Numbered from the stretch's first letter, positions 48,906 through 57,212 are shown. The stretch: 64,000 bases of DNA from an uncultured Lachnospiraceae bacterium (GCA_902476265.1 CABSCP010000015.1:18590-82589); one strand, 5' to 3'. Numbers and translations: made by a program. The notes: generated by a model from the letters alone, not told the origin.

Positions 48906-49232
48906 TCAACCTTTTCCTCTTTTCTGTTCTTCCAGAAAGGAACAAACCTTCTGTTGGAATTCATTCCATTCCCGCTCCAGACCGTCCCGGTACAAAATGC
49001 CCGCAGCGGTAATGTGGTAATATTTCCTGGGCGGTCCCTCCGTGGATTCCCGGAGATACGTTTCAAAATAGTGCTCATTGGTCATCCGTTTCAACAGAGG
49101 ATAAATCGTTCCTTCATTCACGTCTACCACCTTGGAAACCTCTTCCACCAGTTCATAGCCGTACATATCCTTCTGCCGGACGGATTCCAGCACAATGAGC
49201 TCCAGAACTCCCTTTTTAAACTGTGCATTCAT
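48906..49232 (-). CDS. PadR family transcriptional regulator
   Basis: 108 residues from the ATG at 49232; GGGAGACAG precedes it. It is a winged helix of the short PadR type: QFKKGVLELIVLESVRQKDMYGYEL, then VDVNEGTIYPLLKRMTNEHYFETY, then PPRKYYHITAAG, with a C-terminal dimer helix. It probably represses its own operon through the paired AGTACT sequences over the -35 region. Confidence 0.93.
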   Translation of the reverse strand: MNAQFKKGVLELIVLESVRQKDMYGYELVEEVSKVVDVNEGTIYPLLKRMTNEHYFETYLRESTEGPPRKYYHITAAGILYRDGLEREWNEFQQKVCSFLEEQKRGKG

Positions 49233-49254
49233 GGCTCTGTCTCCCTTTGCTATT

Positions 49255-49288
49255 ATAATATCCCCAGTACTATGTAATGTCAAGTACT
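49255..49288 (-). promoter_or_regulatory. padR promoter with paired AGTACT sites
   Basis: Minus strand: -35 TTGACA (49278-49283), 17-bp spacer, -10 TATTAT (49255-49260). Two AGTACT palindromes (49266-49271 and 49283-49288), 17 bp apart start to start, bracket the spacer and -35 and form a symmetric operator candidate for PadR. Confidence 0.72.
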
Positions 49289-49302
49289 AATTTTTAAAAA
49301 TA

Positions 49303-49346
49303 CCCGGGCAGATCCATGCTTTTAACATGGGTCACAACAGCCCGGG
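49303..49346 (-). terminator. Terminator of the zinc operon
   Basis: CCCGGGC/GCCCGGG (49303-49309, 49340-49346), with a CATG-based inner stem. On the minus strand TATTTTTAAA follows. It lies just past the ZIP gene stop. Confidence 0.78.
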
Positions 49347-49365
49347 AAACGGCGGTCCGCTGCGC

Positions 49366-50145
49366 TTATCCCAGCGCCACGTCCAGCACCATCATAATGA
49401 TGAAGCCCACTGCAAAACCGATGGTCCCTATGTTGGAATGTTCCCCTTCCGACGCTTCCGGAATCAGCTCTTCCACCACCACATAGATCATTGCCCCTGC
49501 AGCAAAAGACAGCAGATAGGGCAGGATGGGTTCGATGATGCCCGCCAGAAGGATCGTCAAAAATGCGGCAATCGGCTCCACGATGCCGGACAGGGTTCCG
49601 TATACAAAGGCTTTTTTCCGGCTCATCCCTTCCTGACTCTTTAAAGGCAGGGAAATGATCGCGCCTTCGGGGAAGTTCTGGATCGCAATGCCCAACGCCA
49701 GGGTGAAGGCGCCTGCGAGAGTGATCCCCGCGTTTCCTGACAGCATCCCTGCGAAAACAACACCCACCGCCATCCCTTCCGGAATGTTATGCAGCGTCAC
49801 CGCAAGGACAAGCATTGTTGTTTTTTTTAAAGCCGTCCTCGGCCCTTCCGAAACATCGGTCCCCAAATGCAGATGGGGAATGATCCGGTCCATCAAAAGC
49901 AAAAACGCCACGCCCAGCATCAGCCCGGCCGCCGCCGGAATAAAGGCAAGCTTTCCCATTCCCGAAGCCATATCCATGGACGGAATGAGAAGCGACCATA
50001 CCGATGCCGCCACCATGACGCCGGATGCAAAGCCCAGCAGCGCTTTCTGCACCAGGGGCTTGATTTCATTCTTTAAGAAAAATACACAGGCCGCCCCTGC
50101 CGTCGTGCCGATAAAAGGTATCATAAGACCCCAGAATGTTTCCAT
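49366..50145 (-). CDS. ZIP family metal transporter
   Basis: 259 residues, eight helices. The two metal-binding helices are clear: TLHNIPEGMAVGV and IAIQNFPEGAIISLPL, the ZupT/gufA pattern. A short His-containing loop (IIPHLHLGTD) lies between helices 3 and 4. It moves Zn(II) or related divalent ions across the cytoplasmic membrane, probably inward. Last gene of the zinc operon, 19 bp after znuB, and ended by a terminator. Confidence 0.92.
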   Translation of the reverse strand: METFWGLMIPFIGTTAGAACVFFLKNEIKPLVQKALLGFASGVMVAASVWSLLIPSMDMASGMGKLAFIPAAAGLMLGVAFLLLMDRIIPHLHLGTDVSEGPRTALKKTTMLVLAVTLHNIPEGMAVGVVFAGMLSGNAGITLAGAFTLALGIAIQNFPEGAIISLPLKSQEGMSRKKAFVYGTLSGIVEPIAAFLTILLAGIIEPILPYLLSFAAGAMIYVVVEELIPEASEGEHSNIGTIGFAVGFIIMMVLDVALG

Positions 50146-50164
50146 AAACTTCCTCCCTCTTTCT

Positions 50165-50983
50165 TCACCTCTCCCGTACCCAGGAAACGGCGGAACAAAA
50201 CATAAATAAAATCATATCCACCACAACAATGCTGGCTCCCGCCGGGGTTCCGTATAAAAAGGAAAAGCCCATGCCCAGCGCAAAGCTCACCACAGCCAGC
50301 ACAACGGAACTGATGATCACGCTTCTGTAACTTTTAAAAATCCTCATGGAGGTGAGCGCCGGGAAAACGATGAGACTGGAGATCAAAAGCGCCCCCATCA
50401 TCCGCATTCCCAAAACCACCACCACTGCCGTCAGCACCGCCAGCAGCGTGTTATAAACTCCCGTGGCAATCCCGGTAGCCCGGGCAAAATTTTCGTCAAA
50501 AGTCACCGCAAATATCTTATCATAAAAAAAGATATATAAAATAAGTACTGCTGCGGAAAGCGCCACACTCAGCACCACGTCCTGTTTTGACATTGCCAGG
50601 ATGGAGCCGAAAAGGTAGCTGTTTAAATCCGCATTCATTCCGGTGCTCAGTGACACAACCATCACACCGATGGCCAGGGCTCCTGTTGAAAACACCGCAA
50701 TTGCGGCATCTCCCTTGATTTTCCCGGATTCGCTCAGCCGAAGGAGCACAAAAGCCGCCAGAATCACCACCGGAATCGCCACCGCCAGAGGCGCCAGATT
50801 TAACGCCGAAGCCACAGCAAGCGCGCCGAATCCCACATGGGAAAGGCCGTCGCCGATCATGGAATAGCGCTTTAACACAAGACTCACGCCCAGCAGCGCC
50901 GCACAAAGGGAGATCAGAATCCCCACCACCAGCGCCCTCACCATAAAGGGGTAGGAAAACATTTCAGCCAAATACTGCATCAT
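50165..50983 (-). CDS. znuB: Zinc ABC importer permease
   Basis: 272 residues, eight or nine helices, of the ABC-3 (ZnuB/MntB/TroC) family. The motifs MIGDGLSHVGFGALAVA and GMRMMGALLISSLIVFPALTS are conserved. It forms the membrane channel for the metal delivered by the lipoprotein. Its ATG overlaps the ATPase stop (ATGA), so the two are coupled. Confidence 0.93.
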   Translation of the reverse strand: MMQYLAEMFSYPFMVRALVVGILISLCAALLGVSLVLKRYSMIGDGLSHVGFGALAVASALNLAPLAVAIPVVILAAFVLLRLSESGKIKGDAAIAVFSTGALAIGVMVVSLSTGMNADLNSYLFGSILAMSKQDVVLSVALSAAVLILYIFFYDKIFAVTFDENFARATGIATGVYNTLLAVLTAVVVVLGMRMMGALLISSLIVFPALTSMRIFKSYRSVIISSVVLAVVSFALGMGFSFLYGTPAGASIVVVDMILFMFCSAVSWVRER

Positions 50984-51687
50984 TCATTACACCTCCGTAA
51001 AAACTGACGTCCCGCCTCACTGTCAAGGTAGTTTTCCGTGGTGCCAAAATAGTAACTGTCATGGGACAAATGCAAAATATGATCCGCATGGGCCAATGCT
51101 TCCTGAATTGCATGAGATACCATAATCACCGTAATCTGGTGCTTTTGGTTCAAGGTCAAAAGGAGATGATAAAATTCTTCGGTCGCCACCGGATCCAGGC
51201 CGGTAGTGGGTTCATCCAGCAAAATCAGCTTCTGGGCCGCACACAGGGACCGGGCCAGAAGCACCCGCTGCTTCTGCCCACCGGAAAGATCCCGGAAACT
51301 TTTATTCTTCAGATCTGCAATTCCCAGCAGTGAAAGCTTTTCGGCGGCCAGCTGCTTCTCGGCAGCTCCAAATCCCGGCAGAAAACCCCTGCGGTTCAGA
51401 CAGCCGGAAAGAACCACCTCCCACACCGATGCCGGAAAATCCTTCTGCGCCAGAGTCTGCTGCGGCACATAACCGATCTGGTTCTGCCGGATCCCCTCTC
51501 CCAGCATAATCGTGCCCGACGCCGGTTTTTTTAACCCTAAAAGGCCCTTTAAAAGGGTGGATTTACCGGTGCCGTTTTCCCCGATGATGCAGAGGTAATC
51601 CCCTTCCTCCACTGTAAAACTCAAATCCGAAACCACCACCTGGTTTTCATATGCAAATGTAACATGTTCACATTTCAGACAGGACAT
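50980..51687 (-). CDS. znuC: Zinc ABC importer ATPase
   Basis: 235 residues from the ATG at 51687 (AAAGGAAAC upstream), which slightly overlaps no coding part of znuA beyond its end; an in-frame start at 51735 is less likely. Walker A GENGTGKST, Q-loop GYVPQQ, signature LSGGQKQRVLLA, Walker B LILLDEPTTGLD, H-loop VSHAIQEA. Length and sequence are typical of ZnuC/MntA-type ATPases. It powers import through ZnuB. Confidence 0.93.
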   Translation of the reverse strand: MSCLKCEHVTFAYENQVVVSDLSFTVEEGDYLCIIGENGTGKSTLLKGLLGLKKPASGTIMLGEGIRQNQIGYVPQQTLAQKDFPASVWEVVLSGCLNRRGFLPGFGAAEKQLAAEKLSLLGIADLKNKSFRDLSGGQKQRVLLARSLCAAQKLILLDEPTTGLDPVATEEFYHLLLTLNQKHQITVIMVSHAIQEALAHADHILHLSHDSYYFGTTENYLDSEAGRQFLRRCNE

Positions 51688-51700
51688 TCCTGTTTCCTTT

Positions 51701-52705
51701 CTATTCCCAGAGCGCTTCTTTGAGCGTCTCCACATTTCTGTACATCAGGGAAAGATAATCCTCTCCCGCGGCCAGATCATCCGCCGTAATGGAATGACCG
51801 GAATAAAAGACGGCCGTTTTTGCGCCCGTGGCCTCCGCAATAGCCTGTGCAATCTTCCCGTTTGACATTTCCAGCCGGAATACCACCGGAATTTTCTCCG
51901 CCTTCACCTCATCCGTCAAAAAAGCAATGGTTGCGGCGCTGGGCTCCGTCTCCATGCTGCAGCCAGGAAAGGCGGCATAAAAGTCCAGGCCATAGGTCTT
52001 CACAAAATATAGCAGCGGGAAACGGTCGCCAAAAACCAGCGTCTTACGCTTTGCCCTGTCCACAACCTCCCGGAAGGCCTCATCCAGTTCCTTCAGTTTT
52101 CTTTCGTATTCTTCGGTATTGCTTTCGTACACGGAAGCGTTCTGCGGATCCGCTTCCTCCATCACCCTGCACAGCTTCTCCACGATCACCATGGCATTTT
52201 GCGGAGAAGTCCATACATGTTCATCATATTCCGTATCCTCCAGATGAACGGCATAATCCCCTTCTTCTTGTATATGCGCATGGTCATGCTCTCTGACCTG
52301 CATTCCTTCAGAAGTTTCCTCTTCCAGCGGGTCCACCCAGTCCAAAAGCGCATAACTTTGTGTATGGCCGTCATTGCCTTCCAGCAGTTCTTCCACCCAC
52401 ACATCCGACTCTCCGCCCGCGTATAAGAAAATATCACTGTTCATGATTTTAATGATATCCGCCGGAGTGGGCTCATAGGAGTGGCTCTCCATACCGGGTT
52501 TTAAAAGCATAGTGATCTGCGCCTTCTCCCCGGCGATCTGCCGGGCAAAATCATAAGGCGGAAAAATCGTGGTTACAATCTGCAGTTTTTTCTCGCTGCC
52601 GGCAGTCCCGTCCGCATCCGGCACGGTGCTGTCGGTTATCCTTTGTCCGCATCCTGCAAACAGCAAAAGCGCTGCCGCCAGTATCACACAGACTTTATTC
52701 TTCAT
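51701..52705 (-). CDS. znuA: Zinc-binding lipoprotein of the ABC importer
   Basis: 334 residues. Lipoprotein Cys19 (LLLFAGCG). Family ZnuA/TroA (cluster A-I): metal ligands are expected from His in PGMESHSYEPTP, His in EYDEHVWTSP, and an Asp/Glu of the second lobe. Between lobes a His/acid-rich loop (REHDHAHIQEEG) is typical of zinc rather than manganese receptors. Its gene start lies 10 bp inside the end of the CmpB-like gene. Confidence 0.93.
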   Translation of the reverse strand: MKNKVCVILAAALLLFAGCGQRITDSTVPDADGTAGSEKKLQIVTTIFPPYDFARQIAGEKAQITMLLKPGMESHSYEPTPADIIKIMNSDIFLYAGGESDVWVEELLEGNDGHTQSYALLDWVDPLEEETSEGMQVREHDHAHIQEEGDYAVHLEDTEYDEHVWTSPQNAMVIVEKLCRVMEEADPQNASVYESNTEEYERKLKELDEAFREVVDRAKRKTLVFGDRFPLLYFVKTYGLDFYAAFPGCSMETEPSAATIAFLTDEVKAEKIPVVFRLEMSNGKIAQAIAEATGAKTAVFYSGHSITADDLAAGEDYLSLMYRNVETLKEALWE

Positions 52706-53651
52706 CCTTTTTCTTCTTTCTATACTCTGCGGCAGACTGTTTCAGTTCTTCCAGCGCATCCGCAAATTTTCGGGAAACCATGGTTGGGTTCCCTTTGATC
52801 ATGCTGCGCTTTGTGAAATCGCTGATGAACTGAGTCAGTTCGCTCTTTTCTTTATTGATCTTAAACCGGCTGCGCAGATCCAGCAGCTCTTCCCTTTTTC
52901 CGTTCAGGATATCGGAAGTGAGCAGCATTTCCCTGATACCCGTAAATTTTGCCTCAATATTCTCTACCAGCTCTTCCCTGCGCTGTGCAAAACTCTCCAG
53001 GGTTTCTGCCAGTTCCACTTCCCGTTCTTTTTTCCTGTTTACCTTGGCTTCATCCGCAAAAGCAATGATCACATCCAGACGCTTCTGCATCCTCTCCAGT
53101 TCCTTTTTGGCCTGATCCATTTTGACCAGCACATCCCGCAGATCCAGGGCTGCCCGGAAGGAAAGAGTGAAATCCGCAACAAAATACATGCATACCACCA
53201 TGGTGACCAGGGTGAGCGCCCAGCCCGGCAGCCAGAAAGCAAGCCGTTCGATGGGCCTGTGGATCACATGTGTCATCAGGATGGTAAGGCCGCCCCAGGC
53301 CAGAGTGGAACCCAGGCAGATCTGTCCCTGAAAGTTAAACGGCTGTTTGGAATAGTCCCAATACCGGACTTTAAACAGCGCCTCCATGACGACTCCCGTC
53401 ACATATTCCAGTGCGGTAGCTCCCACACAGCCCGCCACATAGGTGAGAATCAGGCTCTGCTGAAAAGGCATGGAAACCACCAGCATCATGATGGCTCCGC
53501 TGCCGTACAAAGGCAGAAAGGGCCCCCGGATAAAACCTCTGTTTACCGGCTTCCTGCTTTTGAAAGAAACATAGGCGGATTCAAAGCACCACCCGAAAAA
53601 ACTGTAAAAGAAAAAGAAAAACAACCACTGTATCCAGGTATAACCGTACAT
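52695..53651 (-). CDS. CmpB-like membrane protein (putative ABC permease family) with coiled coil
   Basis: 318 residues. The N-terminal 165 residues match the ABC_trans_CmpB (PF06541-type) family: YSFFGWCFESAYVSFKSRKPVNRGF, GPFLPLYGSGAIMM, VTGVVMEALFKVRYWDYSKQPFN, GQICLGSTLAWGG, with about five helices. The C-terminal half is a long charged coiled coil in the cytoplasm (KELERMQKRLDVIIAF, EVELAETLESFAQRREEL). The family's function is not known. Here it lies inside the zinc operon and overlaps znuA by 11 bp, so a role in that system is possible but unproven. Confidence 0.85.
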   Translation of the reverse strand: MYGYTWIQWLFFFFFYSFFGWCFESAYVSFKSRKPVNRGFIRGPFLPLYGSGAIMMLVVSMPFQQSLILTYVAGCVGATALEYVTGVVMEALFKVRYWDYSKQPFNFQGQICLGSTLAWGGLTILMTHVIHRPIERLAFWLPGWALTLVTMVVCMYFVADFTLSFRAALDLRDVLVKMDQAKKELERMQKRLDVIIAFADEAKVNRKKEREVELAETLESFAQRREELVENIEAKFTGIREMLLTSDILNGKREELLDLRSRFKINKEKSELTQFISDFTKRSMIKGNPTMVSRKFADALEELKQSAAEYRKKKKDEE

Positions 53652-53693
53652 TTTAAGACTCCCCTCCGCAGGTTTCCCTGCCGTCCTTTTCTC

Positions 53694-54458
53694 TTATATA
53701 AAAAGATCCACGCCTACGACCAGCTTTCCCTTTTTCGTCGTGTGCTTTTCTCCCCGGAAGATAAACTTCCCAAATCCACGGGCGGAAAGCACATCCCCTT
53801 CTTTTAACGCATAGCTGTTGTTCTCCGTTAATCTGCCGTTTATAAAAACCTTTTTCTGTCGAAACAGCTCCAGGCTCTGGCTCCGGGACAGTTTCCATAC
53901 CGCCGCCAAAATGACGTCGCAGCGTAAGCTGGCCACATTTTCTTCCCGGTAGGAAAGCTGCCGCCCGGGAATGTCCGAAACGCTTTCCACCTTTACGCAT
54001 CTTACGTGCGTATGCCGCACCTGTTCCAGATTTTCCATGAGCCACAAAGCGATGGTATCCGTACAAAAAACATACCCTTTCTTGCCGTCTATAAAAATAT
54101 CGCCCACAGTGCTCCTGTCTATCCCCAGATTCATGATAGCGCCCAGGAAATCCCTGTGGGTAAGTTGATCCGCAAATTTCTCCGCCAACGGCTCGATCCG
54201 CAGGCAGGTAATCGGAAAAGGTTCTTCATATCCCAGTTCATCCGGATCCCCGAACCTGGCCATCTGTCGTTCCGCCTGCTGAGCGCCGCCGTTTAAAATG
54301 ACGCGCAGGCGGGCTTTGTCAGCCGCCTGCCATAAAACATCCTGCTCTGCCAGGGACAAAAATCCGGTAAAGGTAAAAATATTCTGCCGGAAGGATCTGT
54401 CCGCCAGATCCAGAAAGCGGTTTTTTTGCTGTACAAGCTCTTTCTCTGTTTCCGCCAC
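53694..54458 (-). CDS. ylmH: YlmH/RqcP2-type S4 RNA-binding protein
   Basis: 254 residues from a GTG (AGAGGACAGGAAA upstream). An N-terminal YlmH domain has FTGFLSLAEQDVLWQ and PFPITCLRIEPLAEKFADQLTHRDFLGAIMNLGIDR. A C-terminal S4 domain has RCDVILAAVWKLSRSQSLELFRQKKVFINGR. Relatives in Firmicutes bind the ribosomal 50S subunit and help alanine-tailing of stalled chains. It normally sits in the ylm/divIVA division cluster; here it is between metal genes (18 bp and 42 bp gaps). Confidence 0.92.
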   Translation of the reverse strand: MAETEKELVQQKNRFLDLADRSFRQNIFTFTGFLSLAEQDVLWQAADKARLRVILNGGAQQAERQMARFGDPDELGYEEPFPITCLRIEPLAEKFADQLTHRDFLGAIMNLGIDRSTVGDIFIDGKKGYVFCTDTIALWLMENLEQVRHTHVRCVKVESVSDIPGRQLSYREENVASLRCDVILAAVWKLSRSQSLELFRQKKVFINGRLTENNSYALKEGDVLSARGFGKFIFRGEKHTTKKGKLVVGVDLFI

Positions 54459-54476
54459 TTTCCTGTCCTCTCTGCT

Positions 54477-55406
54477 CTATACAAAACTGATCACGGGTTC
54501 TTTGGGCTGCTTTGCCTTGGTGACCGATTCCGCATGCAGCACAGGGCCTTCCCCTTCGTAATCCGCAAAAAATTCCCGTTTCACCACCGCATTGACTTTC
54601 ACCCAGTCCCGCTCTTTGTAAAGGCCGATGCCGTCAAAAACACAGGCAAATCCCAGAAAAGTCATGTCCTCCGCACAGCATGTCATGGCCATGCGTCCGG
54701 GCACGAAATATCCTTCCGGAAATCCTTCCGGTTTCATCACCATAGCGGTAAACCGGATGGTTTTGCCTTCATATCGTTCCGGATGATCCAGGCTGTCCAG
54801 ATACCAGATCCCATAGCTCTTATCGTCCAGGTCAATGACGTCGCTGTTCAGATCATAGGGAAGATCCTCTTCCATCATTTCATCGATTTCCCCGTTTTCA
54901 TCCTCGAAAATAATGTCCGCCGTCTGATTCAGCGCTTTTACATTCCTCTTATAAACGTTGAGGTCTTCAATGCCGTCACAACGGTTGAAAATGATCATCT
55001 CGGACTTTCTGATCATGTCGGAAACCATGGATTTCATATTGTTAAAATACATGGGGAACGTGGAAGCGTCAATTGTGGTGATCTGCTGTTCCACCTTCCA
55101 GTGCCAGGGCAGGCGCAGATCCCTGAATTTCCACATGCCGTTATACTCAATGATGATGCGTTCCGCGCGGTGCTTCTTTTCCAGCTCCACCATTTTTTCA
55201 GGGGTGAAATCTTCTTCGTTTTCGATCACTTCCACCACCGTATTGCTGTGTTTTAATACAGACGGGTCATATTCGCCTTCCCCTTCTTCGCATAAAAGGA
55301 GCAGCGTTTTCCCCGAGATCTGAAAATAAGGCTGATCCAGTGTAAAATTGATAAACTCCGTCTTTCCGCTTTCCAGAAATCCGTTAATAATATAAACAGG
55401 TTTCAT
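54477..55406 (-). CDS. G3E (COG0523) GTPase with TIGR03943-like C-terminal domain
   Basis: 309 residues. N-terminal G3E GTPase: P-loop G-F-L-E-S-G-K-T (9-16), a NRCD at 141-144 in place of NKxD. The CxCC metal motif of the usual family is absent. Residues about 205-300 (YEGKTIRFTAMVMKPEGFP, PGRMAMTCCAEDMTFLGFA, DWVKVNAVVK) look like the C-terminal OB-type domain of TIGR03943 (YcgQ) proteins. Those are partners of a permease seen in Firmicutes zinc regulons. The fusion suggests a metallochaperone directing zinc to a membrane complex. Confidence 0.85.
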   Translation of the reverse strand: MKPVYIINGFLESGKTEFINFTLDQPYFQISGKTLLLLCEEGEGEYDPSVLKHSNTVVEVIENEEDFTPEKMVELEKKHRAERIIIEYNGMWKFRDLRLPWHWKVEQQITTIDASTFPMYFNNMKSMVSDMIRKSEMIIFNRCDGIEDLNVYKRNVKALNQTADIIFEDENGEIDEMMEEDLPYDLNSDVIDLDDKSYGIWYLDSLDHPERYEGKTIRFTAMVMKPEGFPEGYFVPGRMAMTCCAEDMTFLGFACVFDGIGLYKERDWVKVNAVVKREFFADYEGEGPVLHAESVTKAKQPKEPVISFV

Positions 55407-55438
55407 AACCTAATCCTTTCCTGCATCTTCCCTGCCGG

Positions 55439-56590
55439 TTATTTTTCCCTCTTAAACAGCTTTTCCAGCGCATCTTCCTTTAATTTGGAACCGATCACAC
55501 AGATCTTCCCGGTCACATCGGCCCTGCCTTCCCGGACATTGCTCTCTTCCGGAACATAGTCAAAGTATACCCAGGTGCCGTCTCCCGCCGGAACCATTCC
55601 TTTGGCCCGCAGGACAAATCCATAGCTTTCCGCATCCTCCAGCGCCTTCAAGCAGTCCGCAATCTCTTCTTTGGTATAGGTAGCGGGCGTCTCAAATCCC
55701 CAGCTGGTGAAAACCTCATCTGCATGGTGATGATGATGGCCCTCGTGTTCATGATGATGCTCGTGTTCCTCGTGGGCATGGTCGTGATGATGGGCATGGT
55801 CCTCGTGGTCATGATCATGGTCATGACAGCCGCAGGTGCAGTTCTCGTCGTGCTCCTCATGGTCGTGATGATGAGCATGGTCCTCGTGATCATGGTCGTG
55901 TTGATGGGCATGGTCCTCGTGATCATGATCGTGATGGTGATGATGCTCTTCCTTCAGGGCCCTGACCTGTTCCATCAGCTCAGCCTCCAGATCCTTAGCG
56001 CCTTCAATTGTCTCCAGAACGGTTGTCCCATCCAGCTGTGCGAGAGGTGTGGTGATGATTGTCGCTTTCGGATTATGCTCCCGAATCAGTTCCACCGCCT
56101 GCTTCACCTTTTCCGGGGAAGCCACATCGGTGCGGCTCAAAATAACAGTTCCCGCATGTTCGATCTGGTTGATAAAAAACTCGCCGAAATTCTTGATATA
56201 CATTTTACATTTGGATGCGTCCACTACCGCAACCGCGCTGTTTAATTCCACATCCGTTCCCAGCCCCGCGTTCTGTACCGCTTTCATCACGTCGGAAAGC
56301 TTGCCCACGCCGGAAGGCTCAATTAAAATCCGTTCCGGGTGGTATGTGGTGAGCACTTCCTTTAAGGATGTCCCGAAATCGCCAACCAGGGAACAGCAGA
56401 TGCATCCGGAATTCATTTCTTTGATCTCAATGCCGGAATCCTTTAAGAAACCGCCGTCAATGCCGATCTCCCCGAATTCGTTCTCGATCAGGACAACCTG
56501 GCTGCCTGCCAGCGCTTCTTTTAACAGCTTTTTAATGAGTGTTGTCTTTCCGGCGCCAAGAAAGCCGGACACGATATCTATTTTTGTCAT
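55439..56590 (-). CDS. COG0523 zinc-chaperone GTPase with a 38-His linker
   Basis: 383 residues. G3E GTPase with P-loop GFLGAGKT (9-16), Walker B/E-x-S-G (IEPSGVG), the metal-binding C-I-C-C (63-66) and RTD as the base-specific site. Residues 214-290 are a low-complexity linker with about 38 His, many Asp/Glu and three Cys (CTCGC, 251-255). The CobW C-terminal domain follows (residues about 290-380; ESYGFVLRAKGMVP). Relatives in the ZNG1/YeiR group load zinc into client proteins using GTP. It is the first gene of the zinc operon. Confidence 0.92.
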   Translation of the reverse strand: MTKIDIVSGFLGAGKTTLIKKLLKEALAGSQVVLIENEFGEIGIDGGFLKDSGIEIKEMNSGCICCSLVGDFGTSLKEVLTTYHPERILIEPSGVGKLSDVMKAVQNAGLGTDVELNSAVAVVDASKCKMYIKNFGEFFINQIEHAGTVILSRTDVASPEKVKQAVELIREHNPKATIITTPLAQLDGTTVLETIEGAKDLEAELMEQVRALKEEHHHHHDHDHEDHAHQHDHDHEDHAHHHDHEEHDENCTCGCHDHDHDHEDHAHHHDHAHEEHEHHHEHEGHHHHHADEVFTSWGFETPATYTKEEIADCLKALEDAESYGFVLRAKGMVPAGDGTWVYFDYVPEESNVREGRADVTGKICVIGSKLKEDALEKLFKREK

Positions 56591-56661
56591 GATAATGCCT
56601 CCGTTTTTATAAAGTGATTATGGCATCAAAAAACAAATGCTTTTTGACCGCCTATCTTACT

Positions 56662-56690
56662 ATTTTGCGCTAATTTGTCCTGAATGTCAA
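56662..56690 (-). promoter_or_regulatory. Promoter of the zinc operon
   Basis: Minus strand: -35 TTGACA (56685-56690), 17-bp spacer, -10 CAAAAT (56662-56667). I did not find a clear Zur-type palindrome between it and the first gene. Confidence 0.55.
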
Positions 56691-56732
56691 CCTGCGCCCG
56701 CTAAAATTCATTTTTCTTTTATACATGAATAC

Positions 56733-56765
56733 AAAAAGACCCCTGCTTTAAGCCGGGATCTTTTT
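56733..56765 (-). terminator. rnpB terminator
   Basis: AAAAAGACCCCTGC (56733-56746) pairs with GCCGGGATCTTTTT (56752-56765) around TTTAA; the minus strand ends TTTTTGTATT. Directly beyond the 3' end of the RNase P RNA. Confidence 0.85.
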
Positions 56766-56770
56766 TACAG

Positions 56771-57132
56771 TGTAAGCAAAACGATAAGCCGGGTTATGTC
56801 TTGAATGGTCATCTATCTAGCCCTGCCGTTGCCGGCAGGATCGAGCGACCTACCTGAAAGCAGGCCGGGCCGGCCTGTCGCTCTCTGTTCGGTCTTGCTT
56901 CGGATGGGGTTTACATATGCCCCGGCCGTCACCGGCCGGGCGGTAGTCTCTTACACTGCCCTTCCACCCTTACCAGGCAAAAACCTGGCGGTTCATTTCT
57001 GTTGCACTATCCTTGGAGTCGCCTCCACCGGACGTTATCCGGCATCCTGCCCTGTGAAGCCCGGACTTTCCTCACCTGTCCCCTTTCGGGCGCCTTACGG
57101 CTGACAGCTGCGACCATTTATCTTACTTACAT
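56771..57132 (-). ncRNA. rnpB: RNase P RNA
   Basis: The catalytic RNA of RNase P, which trims tRNA 5' ends. Read on the minus strand it holds the universal elements. Near the 5' end is GAGGAAAGTCCGGGCTTCAC (P4 left strand and J-region). Then come GGATAGTGCAACAGAAA and AAGGGTGGAAGGGCAGTGTAAGAG. Near the 3' end is GATAGATGACCATTCAAGAC, followed by ATAACCCGGCTTAT (P4 right strand). The ends pair in helix P1: TGTAAG (minus strand, 57131-57126) with CTTACA (56776-56771). About 362 nt. It has its own promoter and terminator. Confidence 0.96.
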
Positions 57133-57138
57133 TTGTCT

Positions 57139-57167
57139 ATCTTATCAGCATTGTTAAAACATTTCAA
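57139..57167 (-). promoter_or_regulatory. rnpB promoter
   Basis: Minus strand: -35 TTGAAA (57162-57167), 17-bp spacer, -10 TAAGAT (57139-57144); predicted start near 57132 agrees with the RNA's 5' end. Confidence 0.75.
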
Positions 57168-57212
57168 GAAATTTCTAAAAAAATAGCCTGTTCAAAATCA
57201 GCCTGTCCCATT

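Noticed and set aside
53653..54066. 137-codon frame within ylmH on the same strand
   Set aside because: It is out of frame with the S4-domain protein and has no motifs.
55724..56245. Met/Val-rich hydrophobic frame antisense to the His-rich linker
   Set aside because: It is the complement of His/Asp codon repeats and only looks like a membrane protein by chance.
56591..56700. Zur-binding palindrome at the zinc operon promoter
   Set aside because: Only weak partial symmetry was seen and nothing like the known Firmicutes Zur box, so it is not reported as a site.
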